Below the pieces are notes generated by a model. That model was not told the DNA's origin. It saw nothing but the letters and a program-made list of their open reading frames with translations, and made no database searches. Positions 42,513 through 55,268 of a stretch of 64,000 nucleotides of DNA are shown one piece after another; the stretch's first letter is position 1, and each line of letters begins with the position of its first letter. Location: NCBI RefSeq assembly GCF_019977395.1, contig NZ_AP024660.1:1550001-1614000 (forward strand), written 5' to 3'. This DNA is from Arthrobacter sp. NicSoilC5. GTDB lineage: Bacteria > Actinomycetota > Actinomycetes > Actinomycetales > Micrococcaceae. Made by a program: the position numbers and the translations under genes.

Positions 42513-44372
42513 TCAGACTCCTTCAGGTTCCTCCACGGAAAGCTGGGACTCGAACATCCTGAAGTACCGGCCGCGCAGGGCCACCAGTTCCTTATGGGTG
42601 CCTTTCTCCACAATGCGGCCATCCTCCAGCATGTACACCACGTCCGCCTTCTCGATCGTGGCGAGCCGGTGGCTGATGGCGATGATGGTGCTGCCGCGGT
42701 CAGCGAAGAGCCTGGTGAAGATTCGGTGCTCAGCGAGGGCATCGATGGCCGAGGTGGGCTCGTCCATCACCATGAAGGATGCGTCGCGGTAGAAGTTCCG
42801 TGCCATGGCCAGGCGCTGCCACTGGCCTCCGGACAGGCCACTGCCCTTCCGTCCGCGCGGATCCTCCATCCAGTTGCTCACGTGGTTGTCGAGTCCGTTC
42901 GGCAGCCTATTGATGAAGTCGAGCGCCTCGGCGTCGGCTGCAGCCTTGCGGACGCGGGCGTCGTCCCGACGTGAATCAACGTCGCCGAAGTAGATGTTCT
43001 CGGCCGCCGTGGCGAACTCGTACTTCAGGAACTCCTGGCTGAGCACGGCAAGGTGGCGGTGCCAGGATTTAACGTCGACGGCGGCGAGGTCCACGCCATC
43101 GAGCAGTATCTGCCCTGAGTCGGGCCGGTAGAGTCCGGCGAGGATGCGGATGAGGGTGGACTTCCCGGCGCCGTTCTCCCCGACGATGGCGATGTGTTGG
43201 CCCTGCCGGATGGTGAGGCTGATGCCCTTGATCACCTCGATGTCGCTGCCCGTGTAGGTGAAGCGGATGTCCTTCAGCTCCACTTCCCTGGGCGCCTCCA
43301 GGAGGGGTGGGGCATGTTCCGAGTGCACGGGCATCGCCATGAACAGCTCGTAGTCCTTCAGGTTGGCCAGGTCTTCATCAATGGAGCTGAGCGAGGACAC
43401 CAGGCTGTTTGCGGTGGACAGGGCACGGCTGACGATCTGCTGGACGTAGAGGAACTGGCCCACCGGGGCTGCGCGGGCAATGATCTGGCCCACCACCCAG
43501 ATCAGCGAGACCACTTCCGCGCCGTACTGCAGGGCGTCCGCCGCCAGCTGCCTGGGGATGTATCGGCGCTGGTAGTCCAGGCGCCGCCGTTCGTCGGCGT
43601 CCCGGAGCCGGGACCGAAGGTCCATGAGGAAACCGACGATGCCATAAAGCCGCATTTCGGCAATGTGCTGCGGCCGGAGGAGGTTGGTCTCGATCATGCG
43701 GCGCTGGCGCCGCGAGTCCACCTGCGTGTTCCAGTGCGCAATCTGTTCCCTGGACAGCTTGAACTGCAGGTACACGCTCGGAACGATGGCCACCAACACG
43801 ATGACGGCGATCCACCAGCTGACCAGCAGCAGGGCGCCCACGGCCAGGATGACCGAGACCAGCTGGGTGAAGATCGCGGCAATCCGGTCCAGGACGCGGG
43901 CGTAGGAGTCGGAGAACCGTTTGGCGCGGTCGTAAAGGTCCACTGTCTCCTTGTCGTCGTAGCGCCAGAAGTCCAGGGAGAGGAAGCGCTCGTACATCTG
44001 GTCCCCCACGATGGCGCCTACTTTGAAACTCATCAGCTGCTGGATGTAGCGGTCCACGCTGTTGAAGGCGCCCCAGAACAGGCCCAGCGCCGCAGTGACG
44101 ACGACGTACACGATGGCAAGCCGCCCCGCTCCGCCGTCGCCCGCGTACGCTGCCGCCAATGCTGTGGTAGTGAGGGACGCGTAGAAGGTGGTGACCAGCG
44201 GCAACACCGCGGAAATCAGGGAACCCAGCACCTTCATGACGACGGCGCCCGGGGAGGCATGGAAGCTCACCCGGAGCACCTGGGCCACGGCCTTGGCATA
44301 GGGGCGCACGGCAAGCCGCTTTTGCGGGTCGCGTTTAGGGGTCAGCTCCGCCGGATGGCGCGGTTGGGACAT
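42513..44372 (-). CDS. ABC exporter, fused permease-ATPase half-transporter
   Basis: This 619-residue half-transporter has a six-helix membrane domain (about 40-345) and a C-terminal ABC domain. Walker A GENGAGKST is at 398-406, the signature LSGGQWQR at 513-520, and Walker B MVMDEPTSAIDALAEH follows, then the H-loop ISHRLATI. It would work as a homodimer. The substrate is unknown; MsbA/lipid- or peptide-exporter types are possible. ATG 44372 follows TAGGCT by 6 bases, within the short gap after the HNH gene. Confidence 0.9.
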   Translation of the reverse strand: MSQPRHPAELTPKRDPQKRLAVRPYAKAVAQVLRVSFHASPGAVVMKVLGSLISAVLPLVTTFYASLTTTALAAAYAGDGGAGRLAIVYVVVTAALGLFWGAFNSVDRYIQQLMSFKVGAIVGDQMYERFLSLDFWRYDDKETVDLYDRAKRFSDSYARVLDRIAAIFTQLVSVILAVGALLLVSWWIAVIVLVAIVPSVYLQFKLSREQIAHWNTQVDSRRQRRMIETNLLRPQHIAEMRLYGIVGFLMDLRSRLRDADERRRLDYQRRYIPRQLAADALQYGAEVVSLIWVVGQIIARAAPVGQFLYVQQIVSRALSTANSLVSSLSSIDEDLANLKDYELFMAMPVHSEHAPPLLEAPREVELKDIRFTYTGSDIEVIKGISLTIRQGQHIAIVGENGAGKSTLIRILAGLYRPDSGQILLDGVDLAAVDVKSWHRHLAVLSQEFLKYEFATAAENIYFGDVDSRRDDARVRKAAADAEALDFINRLPNGLDNHVSNWMEDPRGRKGSGLSGGQWQRLAMARNFYRDASFMVMDEPTSAIDALAEHRIFTRLFADRGSTIIAISHRLATIEKADVVYMLEDGRIVEKGTHKELVALRGRYFRMFESQLSVEEPEGV

Positions 44373-44378
44373 GGAATC

Positions 44379-44384
44379 AGCCTA
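44379..44384 (-). promoter_or_regulatory. -10 hexamer TAGGCT of leaderless ABC exporter gene
   Basis: TAGGCT (minus strand) ends 6 bases before ATG 44372. Confidence 0.55.
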
Positions 44385-44399
44385 ATGCGGGGCGGTCCG

Positions 44400-45962
44400 T
44401 CACGATGTGGAATGGAGACAGCGCAGCAGGGCATCTTCGCCTGGCGAGTGTGCCATGTAGTGGAAGTCCGGCGGCCCACCGGCCAATCGACGTGCTCCAC
44501 CGCTGTGGTACGCCGCGCTCATCCACTCCGGGCCACGCCATTGTGGCCAGTCGGATGGTTCGGGGTCGGGGTGTTCGGGTTTGTAGTGGCGTCCGGTGGG
44601 TGAGGTCCAGCCGGGCGGCTCGTTCTTGGTGGCCGGGTCGGGTGTCCATTGGCTGTGGTGTTTGAGTCGATGGTGTTTGGGGCAGAGCTGGGCCAGGTTG
44701 CTGACGTTGGTGGTGCCGCCGTGTTGCCACGCTTGTAGGTGGTCGGTTTCGTTGTCGGGGGTGCGGTTGGTGCAGCCGGGGAAAGTGCATTTGGTGTCCC
44801 GCAGCCTGATCCAGCGTTTGATGGCTTCGGTGAGCCGGTAGTTTTTCCGGCCGATCTCCAGTGGTGCGCCGTCGCGTGGGTCGACAAGGACCCGATAGAA
44901 CGAATCCGCCCCGTCCGCGACGAGCCTCCGCGCCATGGAGGCCGGGATCGGTCCGAAACCGTCCAGCACTGCTGGTTCGTCGGTCGCTCCGAGGAGGGAG
45001 AACACCGGCACAGTGACCAGGACGTCGGCCCGCGGGGTGGGCACCTTTCCCATCGCGGTCGTACTTGCGGTGGCCGCGGTGGTGCCAGAGGAACGTTCAC
45101 CCGCAACCTGCCCGGTACCGAGGAGCAGCGATGCTGCGATGTCGGGGCGGAGTTGGGTGAGGGTGCGCTCTTCGGTGGGCCCTTGGAGGCCGCGGGCGGT
45201 GGCGGTGGTCCGGTTCCAGATGGCGCACGCGGTATCCCCGGGCAGGTACAGCGAGATCCAGGCCATGCCGTCCCGGTCGGGGACATATTCCATCCGCCGG
45301 TCCGCCGCACCCTTGGCGTGCCGCTTCTCGATGGAGCCCGGATGATGGCGTTCCCTCCACCCACGGACCTTGGCCCGGAACCGGGACGGGACAAGCTCAC
45401 CGGGAGCCGCACCCCGGGCGGGGTTGGCAGCGGCGGGGTCGAAGAAGTGTGCCACCAACCCGGCGGCGCCAGCGGCATCGAGGCCGTCGGTTTCGTCGGC
45501 GATGATCTTTGCGTGCTGCCAGGACAACGATCCGGCCGACAGGGCCTCAAACACGGGCGGGAACAAACAGATCCGCCGTGACTGGTCCACGAGGGCGCCC
45601 GCTGCGGCCGAGCTGATGGTCAGGACCCCGGCGACCTCCTCGACAACGGAGACGTAGGCGTAGGTGCGGTCTTGAACGGAAGCGTCCGGCGGGGTCATCG
45701 CCTGCTGGAACTCCACTGCCTCGGCGGCGTCCCGTGCTTTCATCGCAGCGAGTTGTGCTTCCAGTCGGGATGCAGCTTCCAGTCGTGCAAGCCGGATCCC
45801 ATACCGCCGCTGCAACACATCCACACCGACACCGACATCCACGCCAGCACCAGCGTGAGCCCCGGAAGCCAGGAAAGCGTCCTCTTTCTCCAGGGCGCTC
45901 AGGGCAGCAACAGAGGCACGAACACCCTCCAACGCCACCCCAGCACTACCGCCGATTCCCAT
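44400..45962 (-). CDS. DUF222 protein with HNH endonuclease domain (13E12-like)
   Basis: This ~520-residue protein is of the actinobacterial DUF222-HNH family (the 13E12 repeat family of mycobacteria). A DUF222 domain covers about 30-330, and the HNH nuclease near 395-445 shows CTFPGCTNRT, NETDHLQAWQHGG and LCPKHHRLKHH, with both Cys pairs and the catalytic DH present. Such genes are usually multicopy; their role is unproven. A GAGVDVGVGVDV run near the N-terminus is low-complexity. The start is uncertain: ATG 45962 gives MGIGGSAG; a TTG at 45995 would add 11 residues. No flanking inverted repeats suggest mobility. Confidence 0.87.
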   Translation of the reverse strand: MGIGGSAGVALEGVRASVAALSALEKEDAFLASGAHAGAGVDVGVGVDVLQRRYGIRLARLEAASRLEAQLAAMKARDAAEAVEFQQAMTPPDASVQDRTYAYVSVVEEVAGVLTISSAAAGALVDQSRRICLFPPVFEALSAGSLSWQHAKIIADETDGLDAAGAAGLVAHFFDPAAANPARGAAPGELVPSRFRAKVRGWRERHHPGSIEKRHAKGAADRRMEYVPDRDGMAWISLYLPGDTACAIWNRTTATARGLQGPTEERTLTQLRPDIAASLLLGTGQVAGERSSGTTAATASTTAMGKVPTPRADVLVTVPVFSLLGATDEPAVLDGFGPIPASMARRLVADGADSFYRVLVDPRDGAPLEIGRKNYRLTEAIKRWIRLRDTKCTFPGCTNRTPDNETDHLQAWQHGGTTNVSNLAQLCPKHHRLKHHSQWTPDPATKNEPPGWTSPTGRHYKPEHPDPEPSDWPQWRGPEWMSAAYHSGGARRLAGGPPDFHYMAHSPGEDALLRCLHSTS

Positions 45963-46024
45963 AAGAACATCATCCAACGGGGGTCCGACATTCAAACCGA
46001 CCGCGTTCTCCGGTACCCAACAAT

Positions 46025-46055
46025 AAGAGGAGGCGGGAAAATCCCGCCTCCTCTT
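46025..46055 (-). terminator. Hairpin terminator after guaB
   Basis: A perfect 14-base stem (AAGAGGAGGCGGGA and its complement, 3-base loop) follows the guaB stop on the minus strand and precedes ATTGTT. A second smaller hairpin (CACGC/GCGTG) lies between it and the stop. Confidence 0.82.
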
Positions 46056-46087
46056 TCACACGCCTCAGCGTGAAAAACCCTTCGCCG

Positions 46088-47749
<1,662 letters not shown>

Positions 47750-47822
47750 GAACCTCGGCGGCAATCCCCCTATTCCAGGCCGGCAATGTGAGCAACCCCA
47801 CGGGCCCGGCAGGCGGAATGGT

Positions 47823-49901
47823 TCAGCTCCAGCCGGTGGCGGCCAGCAGCCGCTGCTCGAACATCGGGATCATGGTTTCCACATAGGTCCTGGTGAGGTG
47901 GTTGTCGTCCTTGTAGACGTACACGTTTCCCACCACGGCCGGGCAGACGCCCCGCGCGCAGATGAAATCGCTCATGTCCATCAGGTGCAGCCCCGGCAGT
48001 TTGCCGCGGTAGTTCTCCAGCGGTGACGGCTCCACAAGGGACTCCGCCAGGGACGGGTTGCAGGCAGGGGCGCTTGCACCGTTCCGCTGGGCACACTGCG
48101 GCATGTTGAAGGTGAACCGCGGGTTGTCCCGGATGCCCACGATTTCGATCCCGGCGTCCGCGAACGGCCGGACGCCATCGAGGTATCCCGGCACTTCGGT
48201 TTCGAACGGAGCGTCCTCGTGGGTCAGCGACGCCACGGTGAACACGGCGTCCGGCCGGTGTTCCAGGACATAGGCGGAGCTGGCCCTGTTGTAGGCGTTG
48301 CATTCGGCGTTCCTGGTGTCCGATTCGGCGCCGAAGCGGCAGGCAGGCATCAGCAGCGTTACCAGTTCCCAGCCACGGGCCGCTGCCACGGGCGCCAGGG
48401 CGGCGAGGTACTGCTGGGCGTGGGAGTCGCCCAGGACCACGATGCGCCGGGTGGCTGGTTCCTCCGGCAGCTCCTGCCGGCAGCCCTCAAGGATCGGATC
48501 GCCGGTGGCGTTGGCTCCTGTGCAGGGCGAATCGATGCCGGCCCAGTCGTTGTCCAGTGCGGTGGGTCCGGGGATGGTGCGCGCCCTTGGTGCGGGCGAG
48601 TTTTCGTTTTCCGGGGTGAGCGCCAGGGCACCTGGCGTCAGCTCCCGCGGTTGGGCCGCCGTCGCGCTTTCCTCTGCGGTGAGCGTCGTCTGCCAGACCG
48701 CGACAGGCCCCGCCAGGACGGCGCCGCAGGCGACGATGACGACGACGGTCCGCCAGGCGCGGAGCTTGGGCCAGTGCCAGTCGCGCAACGGCTTTTCCAC
48801 GAAGCGCGTGGTCAGCACGGCAAGCACGATGGAGGCCCCGACGATGCCAAGACCCTGCTTGAGGTTCGGCGCGTCGACGCCTGTGGCGGCCAGCACCAGC
48901 ACCAGGACGGGCCAGTGCCAGAGGTACAGCGCGTAGGAGTTATCCCCCAGTGCGACGGCGGGCCGGCTGCTGAGGAGGCGGTCCACCCCGTACCGGCTGC
49001 CCGACTGGCCCGCGACGATGATCGCTGCTGCCGCAAGGGTTGGCCACAGGGCCACATATCCGGGGAAGGAACGGTCAACGGTAAGGACCAGCCCGCAGGA
49101 AACCATGGCCGCCAGGCCGGCCCAACCCAACGCCACGCGCAGGACGCGGCCGGGCTTGAGGTACGGCAGCGCCAGTGCCAGCAGGGACCCCAGCGCAAAC
49201 TCCCACAGGCGGGCCCGGGTATCGAAGTAGGCGTACGCCTGGTTGGTGGCGGTCTGGTCAATGGAGTAGGCCAGGGACACCGCAAATACCGTGCCGAACA
49301 CCAGCGCCAGCAGGCCCCTGTACGTCAGCCAATGCAGGCGGGGTACCCTGCGGAGCCCGGCCAGCACGGCTGCCGTGGCGGCAAAGACCAGCGGCCACAG
49401 GATGAAGACCTGGCCCTGGATGGACAGGGACCAGAAGTGCTGCAGGGGGCTGGCACCGGCGTGGTCCTGCGCGTAATAGTCCACCGACAAATCGGCAAGG
49501 AGCCAGTTTTGTCTGTACAGCAGTGACGCCCAGGCCTGGTCGAGCACCTGCGGCCACCGGCCCTGCGGCAGGATCAGCCAGGTGCCGGCGAGAACTCCGA
49601 GAATCACCACGACGGCGGCTGGCAGCAGTCGCTTGAACAGGTGCAGCCAGTGCGCCAGGAGCCCGAAGGGTTTGCCTGATTCCGCCTTGCGGACGAAGGA
49701 CAACGTAAGCAGGAAGGCCGAAACCAGGAGGAAGATGTCCACGCCACCGGACACGCGGCCCAGCCAGACGTGGTAGGTGACAACCATCAGGACGGCCAGG
49801 GCCCGCAGCCCCTGGACCTCGGGCCGGAAGGTGGGCTTCCGTTGGCGGGGCGCGGCGCCCGGGCCGGGTTCGGGTGCCTTCGGGGTTTCCGTTATCGACA
49901 C
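47823..49901 (-). CDS. Acyltransferase-3 (OafA/YrhL) with C-terminal SGNH domain
   Basis: This 692-residue membrane enzyme has ten or so membrane helices of the acyltransferase-3 domain (about 25-375; PEVQGLRALAVLMVVTYHVW with the conserved His). A linker leads to an extracytoplasmic SGNH hydrolase-like domain (about 450-690) with the GDSH block VVLGDSHAQQY and the late DDNHLT containing the D-x-x-H pair. Such fusions O-acetylate cell-surface polysaccharide or peptidoglycan. GTG 49901 has GAGAGG 5 bases upstream. The acceptor is unknown. Confidence 0.92.
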   Translation of the reverse strand: MSITETPKAPEPGPGAAPRQRKPTFRPEVQGLRALAVLMVVTYHVWLGRVSGGVDIFLLVSAFLLTLSFVRKAESGKPFGLLAHWLHLFKRLLPAAVVVILGVLAGTWLILPQGRWPQVLDQAWASLLYRQNWLLADLSVDYYAQDHAGASPLQHFWSLSIQGQVFILWPLVFAATAAVLAGLRRVPRLHWLTYRGLLALVFGTVFAVSLAYSIDQTATNQAYAYFDTRARLWEFALGSLLALALPYLKPGRVLRVALGWAGLAAMVSCGLVLTVDRSFPGYVALWPTLAAAAIIVAGQSGSRYGVDRLLSSRPAVALGDNSYALYLWHWPVLVLVLAATGVDAPNLKQGLGIVGASIVLAVLTTRFVEKPLRDWHWPKLRAWRTVVVIVACGAVLAGPVAVWQTTLTAEESATAAQPRELTPGALALTPENENSPAPRARTIPGPTALDNDWAGIDSPCTGANATGDPILEGCRQELPEEPATRRIVVLGDSHAQQYLAALAPVAAARGWELVTLLMPACRFGAESDTRNAECNAYNRASSAYVLEHRPDAVFTVASLTHEDAPFETEVPGYLDGVRPFADAGIEIVGIRDNPRFTFNMPQCAQRNGASAPACNPSLAESLVEPSPLENYRGKLPGLHLMDMSDFICARGVCPAVVGNVYVYKDDNHLTRTYVETMIPMFEQRLLAATGWS

Positions 49902-49986
49902 TAGAACCTCTCACAACTCCCGCCAGCCAAAGCCCCCAGCCTAGCCAACGCGCTGTTCAACAGCCAATCACGCCGCCGGTTCAGAC

Positions 49987-49992
49987 TATGCT
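49987..49992 (+). promoter_or_regulatory. Probable -10 hexamer TATGCT of DUF389 gene
   Basis: TATGCT lies 26 bases before GTG 50019, giving a short leader of about 20 nt that contains the ribosome site AAGGGAG. Confidence 0.5.
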
Positions 49993-50018
49993 GGCCCCAG
50001 TCGTGGAAGGGAGCGGGC

Positions 50019-50987
50019 GTGGTTGTCCAGCTGCGGATTTGTGTGCCCGGCGAGCTGTCCGACGTGACCCGGCAGACCTGCCGCGACCAGCGCGGAACGG
50101 CAGAGGTCGCTGTGGTCCGGGGCGCCTCCGTGGTGCCGGAGGGCGATGTTATTGAAGTCCTGATCGCCCGGGAGGCAGTGGAGGAACTGCTGGAGAAGCT
50201 GAATATCCTGAAGGTCCGCGATGTTGGCTCCATTTCCATGTCCACACCGGAATTTGTGCTGTCCAGGAATGCGGACCGGGCAGAGCGGGACGCCCCCGGG
50301 GATGGCGCCGACGCGGTGATCTGGGATGACGTCACCCGCCAATCCGGCGAAGACTCCCGGCTGACGTGGAACTTCCTCGCGTTCCTGGTGCTGGCCACGC
50401 AGCTCGCGGGGATCGGCATCGTGACCGATTCCCCCATCGCCATCGTGGGCGCCATGGCGGTGGGCCCTGAGTTCGGACCGCTGGCCGCGCTGGCGGTTTC
50501 GATCGCCACCCGGAAGTGGAGGCTTGGCCGCCGGGCTGCAGTCGCCCTGGCCGTGGGCTTCCCGGTTGCCATGCTGCTGGCGGCACTGACGGCGTGGCTG
50601 TCGATCCCGCTGGGCCTCTTCCCGCGGGATGCCCTGGACAAGGGATCCGCCGTCGAGTTCATCTACCATCCCGGCCCGTATTCGTTGATCGTGGCCCTCC
50701 TGGCCGGAATCGCCGGAATGCTCTCCATCATTGGCCGGCGTTCGGCGGCACTGATCGGCGTGTTCATCTCCGTGACCACGGTGCCGGCCGCCGGATACGT
50801 GGCGGTGGCCTTGGTGCTGGGCGAGTACCAGAAGGCCGCCGGTTCCGCGCTCCAACTGCTGCTCAACCTCGTGGGCATCGTGGTGGCCGCCCTCGCGGTG
50901 CTGCTCTTCTACCGGGTGGTCGCACGGCGCCTGCCCGACGGGGTGGCACGCAGCCTGAAGCGCCAGCGGACCGGAACAGGCCGCTGA
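50019..50987 (+). CDS. DUF389 membrane protein
   Basis: This 322-residue DUF389 protein has a ~110-residue cytoplasmic N-terminal domain (LRICVPGELSDVT onward) and about six membrane helices. The family signature GIVTDSPIAIVGAMAVGPEFGPLAALAVSI is complete. DUF389 proteins have no established function. GTG 50019 has AAGGGAG about 6 bases upstream. It is convergent with ligB, with 10 bases between stops. Confidence 0.9.
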   Translation: MVVQLRICVPGELSDVTRQTCRDQRGTAEVAVVRGASVVPEGDVIEVLIAREAVEELLEKLNILKVRDVGSISMSTPEFVLSRNADRAERDAPGDGADAVIWDDVTRQSGEDSRLTWNFLAFLVLATQLAGIGIVTDSPIAIVGAMAVGPEFGPLAALAVSIATRKWRLGRRAAVALAVGFPVAMLLAALTAWLSIPLGLFPRDALDKGSAVEFIYHPGPYSLIVALLAGIAGMLSIIGRRSAALIGVFISVTTVPAAGYVAVALVLGEYQKAAGSALQLLLNLVGIVVAALAVLLFYRVVARRLPDGVARSLKRQRTGTGR

Positions 50988-50997
50988 CCGCTCGCCT

Positions 50998-52521
50998 CTA
51001 GGAGCGCAGCAGGGCGCGCAGGGCCTGGATGGTGTCCGCTTCCGCCGGGGCCTTGTCGTCCCGGTAGCGCTTGACGCGAGCGAACCTCAAGGCGATCCCG
51101 CCCGGGTAGCGCGGCGACTGCTGCACGCCGTCGATGGCTATTTCGACGACCGTGACCGGTTCAACCCAAACAGTGCCTGCCGTGCGCCGCACCTCAAGCT
51201 CCTGGAACCGCTCCGTTTGCCAGCGCAGCAGTTCATCGGTGAGGCCTTTGAACGTCTTGCCCACCATCACGTAGCCGCCGGGTTCGCCGAACTCCCCGGT
51301 AGGGTCAAGGGCACCAAGGTGCAGGTTGGAGAGCATTCCCGTGCGGCGTCCAGAGCCCCATTCGCAGGCGAGCACCACCAGGTCATACGTGTGGACCGGT
51401 TTCACCTTCACCCAGTTGGATCCACGCCTCCCGGCGGCGTAGGTCGATTCGATCGCCTTCACCACCACGCCCTCGTGGCCCGCGGCGAGTGCATCCCGCG
51501 ACACCCGTTCGGCAACGGCCGGATCCGCCGTGACCTCCCCGGGAATCCGGTGTGCCGGTGCAACGCGTTCCAGGACGTCGATGCGGGTGGACAGCGGTTC
51601 ATCCAGCAGGTCACGTCCGTCAATGTGGAGCACATCGAAAAACCAGGGATGGAGCAGCGTTTCGCGGACTGCATCGGCGCCGAAGCGGGACATCGTTTCC
51701 TGGAAGGGCCGCGGGGCGCCGTCCTCATCCAGGGCGAGCGTTTCGCCGTCAAGGATCACGTCCTGCACGGGCAGCCCGCGGACCAGGTCAACCACCTCGG
51801 GCAGCCGGTGCGTCACCTCCGCGAGGTTCCGGGTGAAGATGCGTACCTCGCTGCCCGACCGGTGCACCTGGATGCGGGCGCCGTCGAGCTTGAATTCCAC
51901 CGAGGCCTCCCCCGTCGCTTCCAGGGCGGCACCCGCGCTGCCGGCGGTGGCCGCGAGCATGGGCTGCACCGGGCGGCCCACCACCAGGCCGACGGCGTCA
52001 AGTTCGGCCGGGGTGCCGGTGAGCGCCAGGAGGGCGGTTCCTCCGAGGTCCCCGGAAAGCATTGCCGCACGCCGGACCGCCTCGACGGACCTGTCTGCGG
52101 CGCGGGCAATGGCATCCGTGAGTACTCCTTCCAGGGCGCCGGTGCGCAGTTCCCCGAGCAGCACGCCGGCGATGAACGACTGCTCCGACGCGGTGGCCGC
52201 TCCCATCAGCGTCCCGAGGATGGAGGCCCGCCCCGCACCCGACCCGCTGCCCGCTGTTGCCAGGAGCCGGTCCAGCGCGGCATCGAAATCCGCCACGGTG
52301 AGGCTTGGCTCCGCGGCGGGTTCTTCCTTGGCCGCCGCCACGGCGCTCCAACCGACGCCAACCCGGCCCTGACGGGGCTTGGCACTGAGCAAACCCACCG
52401 CCGTCGGGATCTCCGCGGGTTCCAGCCGGCGCAGGAGGTGGGCCAAAGCGTCCACTTTCGCGAGCCGGGACCGGGTCGATGCGACGGTTTTCGTGGTGTC
52501 CACGAACTCAAGGAGCAGCAT
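50998..52521 (-). CDS. ligB: ATP-dependent DNA ligase, LigB type
   Basis: This 507-residue ligase matches the length of M. tuberculosis LigB. An N-terminal DNA-binding domain (about 1-185) precedes the nucleotidyltransferase domain with motif I EFKLDGARIQVHR (adenylated K211), motif III-like FFDVLHIDG, motif IV EGVVVKAIES and motif V WVKVKP. An OB-fold follows. It is separate from the NAD-dependent replicative ligase and probably serves repair. ATG 52521 begins MLLLEFVDTTKTVAST, the family N-terminus, with AGGA 7 bases upstream. Confidence 0.95.
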   Translation of the reverse strand: MLLLEFVDTTKTVASTRSRLAKVDALAHLLRRLEPAEIPTAVGLLSAKPRQGRVGVGWSAVAAAKEEPAAEPSLTVADFDAALDRLLATAGSGSGAGRASILGTLMGAATASEQSFIAGVLLGELRTGALEGVLTDAIARAADRSVEAVRRAAMLSGDLGGTALLALTGTPAELDAVGLVVGRPVQPMLAATAGSAGAALEATGEASVEFKLDGARIQVHRSGSEVRIFTRNLAEVTHRLPEVVDLVRGLPVQDVILDGETLALDEDGAPRPFQETMSRFGADAVRETLLHPWFFDVLHIDGRDLLDEPLSTRIDVLERVAPAHRIPGEVTADPAVAERVSRDALAAGHEGVVVKAIESTYAAGRRGSNWVKVKPVHTYDLVVLACEWGSGRRTGMLSNLHLGALDPTGEFGEPGGYVMVGKTFKGLTDELLRWQTERFQELEVRRTAGTVWVEPVTVVEIAIDGVQQSPRYPGGIALRFARVKRYRDDKAPAEADTIQALRALLRS

Positions 52522-52591
52522 GGCACCATCCTGCCACGGGCACCGGACCGGGACACTGGACAGAGCCCCGGTGCGGGTCCACAATGTGCGC

Positions 52592-53194
52592 GTGGGGATC
52601 ATCGTGGCGAACCTGTTCATCACCCTCGACGGCGTGTACCAGGCGCCGGGCGGCCGTGAAGAAGACCCCGAAGGCGGATTCGCGTTCGGCGGCTGGCAAG
52701 CGCCGGTGTCCGACGACGAGGCCGGCGCCTCGATAGCGGACGAGATCAGCCGGATGGATGCCCTCCTCCTCGGCCGGAAGACCTATGACATCTTTGCGTC
52801 CTACTGGCCGCACCAGTCCGGTGACATAGCCGATGCCCTAAACCGGGTCCCCAAGTTCGTTGTCTCCAGCACGCTGGCGGACCCGGACTGGGCCGGCACC
52901 ACAGTCCTGCCGGATGCCGCGGCCGCCGGCGGCCTCCGGGACGGGTTCGGGCAGCTGCACATGTTCGGCAGCGGGATGCTGATCCGTTCCCTCCTGGCTG
53001 CCAATGTGCTGGACCGCCTCCACCTCTGGCTGTACCCGGTGGTCCTGGGCCAGGGCAAGCGCCTGTTCGATGAGGGAACGGTTCCCTCCACTTTCACGCT
53101 GGCCGAGCAGGCCCGCAGTTTTCCCAAGGGTGCGGTGTCGCTGGTGTACGAGCGTGCCGGAGAAGTTGAGACGCGGGAGATGGACGCCGGCTAA
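52592..53194 (+). CDS. Dihydrofolate reductase-like (RibD C-terminal fold) protein
   Basis: This ~200-residue protein has the RibD_C/DHFR fold: NLFITLDGVYQAPGG, then LLLGRKTYDIFASYWP (the NADPH site) and LHMFGSGMLIRSLLAANVLDRLHLWLYPVVLGQGKRLF. Stand-alone members are NADPH reductases of unknown substrate rather than true folate enzymes. GTG 52592 gives MGIIVANLF; GTG 52586 and GTG 52604 are alternatives. It is divergent from ligB with a 70-base spacer. Confidence 0.87.
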   Translation: MGIIVANLFITLDGVYQAPGGREEDPEGGFAFGGWQAPVSDDEAGASIADEISRMDALLLGRKTYDIFASYWPHQSGDIADALNRVPKFVVSSTLADPDWAGTTVLPDAAAAGGLRDGFGQLHMFGSGMLIRSLLAANVLDRLHLWLYPVVLGQGKRLFDEGTVPSTFTLAEQARSFPKGAVSLVYERAGEVETREMDAG

Positions 53195-53222
53195 GCGCCC
53201 ACCGCCCCAGAAGCAGCAACGC

Positions 53223-53258
53223 AAAAGGCTGGCCCGGCAGATGCCGGACCAGCCTTTT
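53223..53258. terminator. Bidirectional terminator between DHFR-like gene and groEL
   Basis: AAAAGGCTGG/CCAGCCTTTT with an inner CCGGC/GCCGG stem: the A and T runs make it work as a Rho-independent terminator in both directions. Confidence 0.92.
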
Positions 53259-53284
53259 CAGCGGTAGGCCGCCAGGGCGCAGCG

Positions 53285-54907
<1,623 letters not shown>

Positions 54908-54920
54908 TCAAAGACAGAAA

Positions 54921-54963
54921 CCCCGCACTGCCGGCCAGCGTGAGCATGGCCGGCAGCACGGGG
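54921..54963 (-). other. Strong intercistronic hairpin between groES and groEL
   Basis: CCCCG...CTGCCGGCCA pairs with TGGCCGGCAG...CGGGG, a stem of about 16 pairs with one small mismatch region and an 8-base loop. It could be a partial terminator or an RNA-stability element that changes the groES:groEL ratio. Confidence 0.7.
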
Positions 54964-54974
54964 ATCCGGAAGAG

Positions 54975-55268
54975 TTACTTGACGACGATTGCCAGGACGT
55001 CGCGGGCGGACAGCACGAGGTACTCGGTGCCGCCGGTCTTGACTTCGGTTCCGCCGTACTTGGAGTAGATGACGACGTCGCCAACGGCTACGTCAACGGG
55101 AACGCGGTTGCCATCTTCGAAGCGGCCGGGGCCTACTGCGACAACTTCGCCTTCCTGCGGCTTCTCCTGTGCGGAGTCCGGGATGACCAGGCCGGAAGCC
55201 GTGGTCTGCTCGGCTTCGAGCGGGCGGACAACAATACGATCCTCAAGAGGCTTAATAGAGACCGACAC
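54975..55268 (-). CDS. groES: Co-chaperonin GroES
   Basis: This 97-residue co-chaperonin caps the GroEL ring. It opens [30 protein letters not shown], with the mobile loop around residues 18-35, and ends [14 protein letters not shown] 55268 has GGAGAGG about 5 bases upstream. The promoter lies ~145 bases upstream within two CIRCE elements, giving a leader of about 136 nt. Confidence 0.97.
   Translation of the reverse strand: MSVSIKPLEDRIVVRPLEAEQTTASGLVIPDSAQEKPQEGEVVAVGPGRFEDGNRVPVDVAVGDVVIYSKYGGTEVKTGGTEYLVLSARDVLAIVVK

Noticed and set aside
43194..44603. Long plus-strand open frame (469 codons) over the ABC exporter
   Set aside because: Antisense to a complete ABC exporter with all motifs; low-complexity product rich in G, H, Q and V.
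44400..45962. DUF222-HNH gene considered as a mobile element
   Set aside because: No flanking inverted or direct repeats, no reverse transcriptase or intron structure; the family is a common chromosomal one.
52579..52592. Leaderless start for the DHFR-like gene (CACAAT 6 bases upstream)
   Set aside because: Weak match to the -10 consensus and several alternative GTG starts; not counted.
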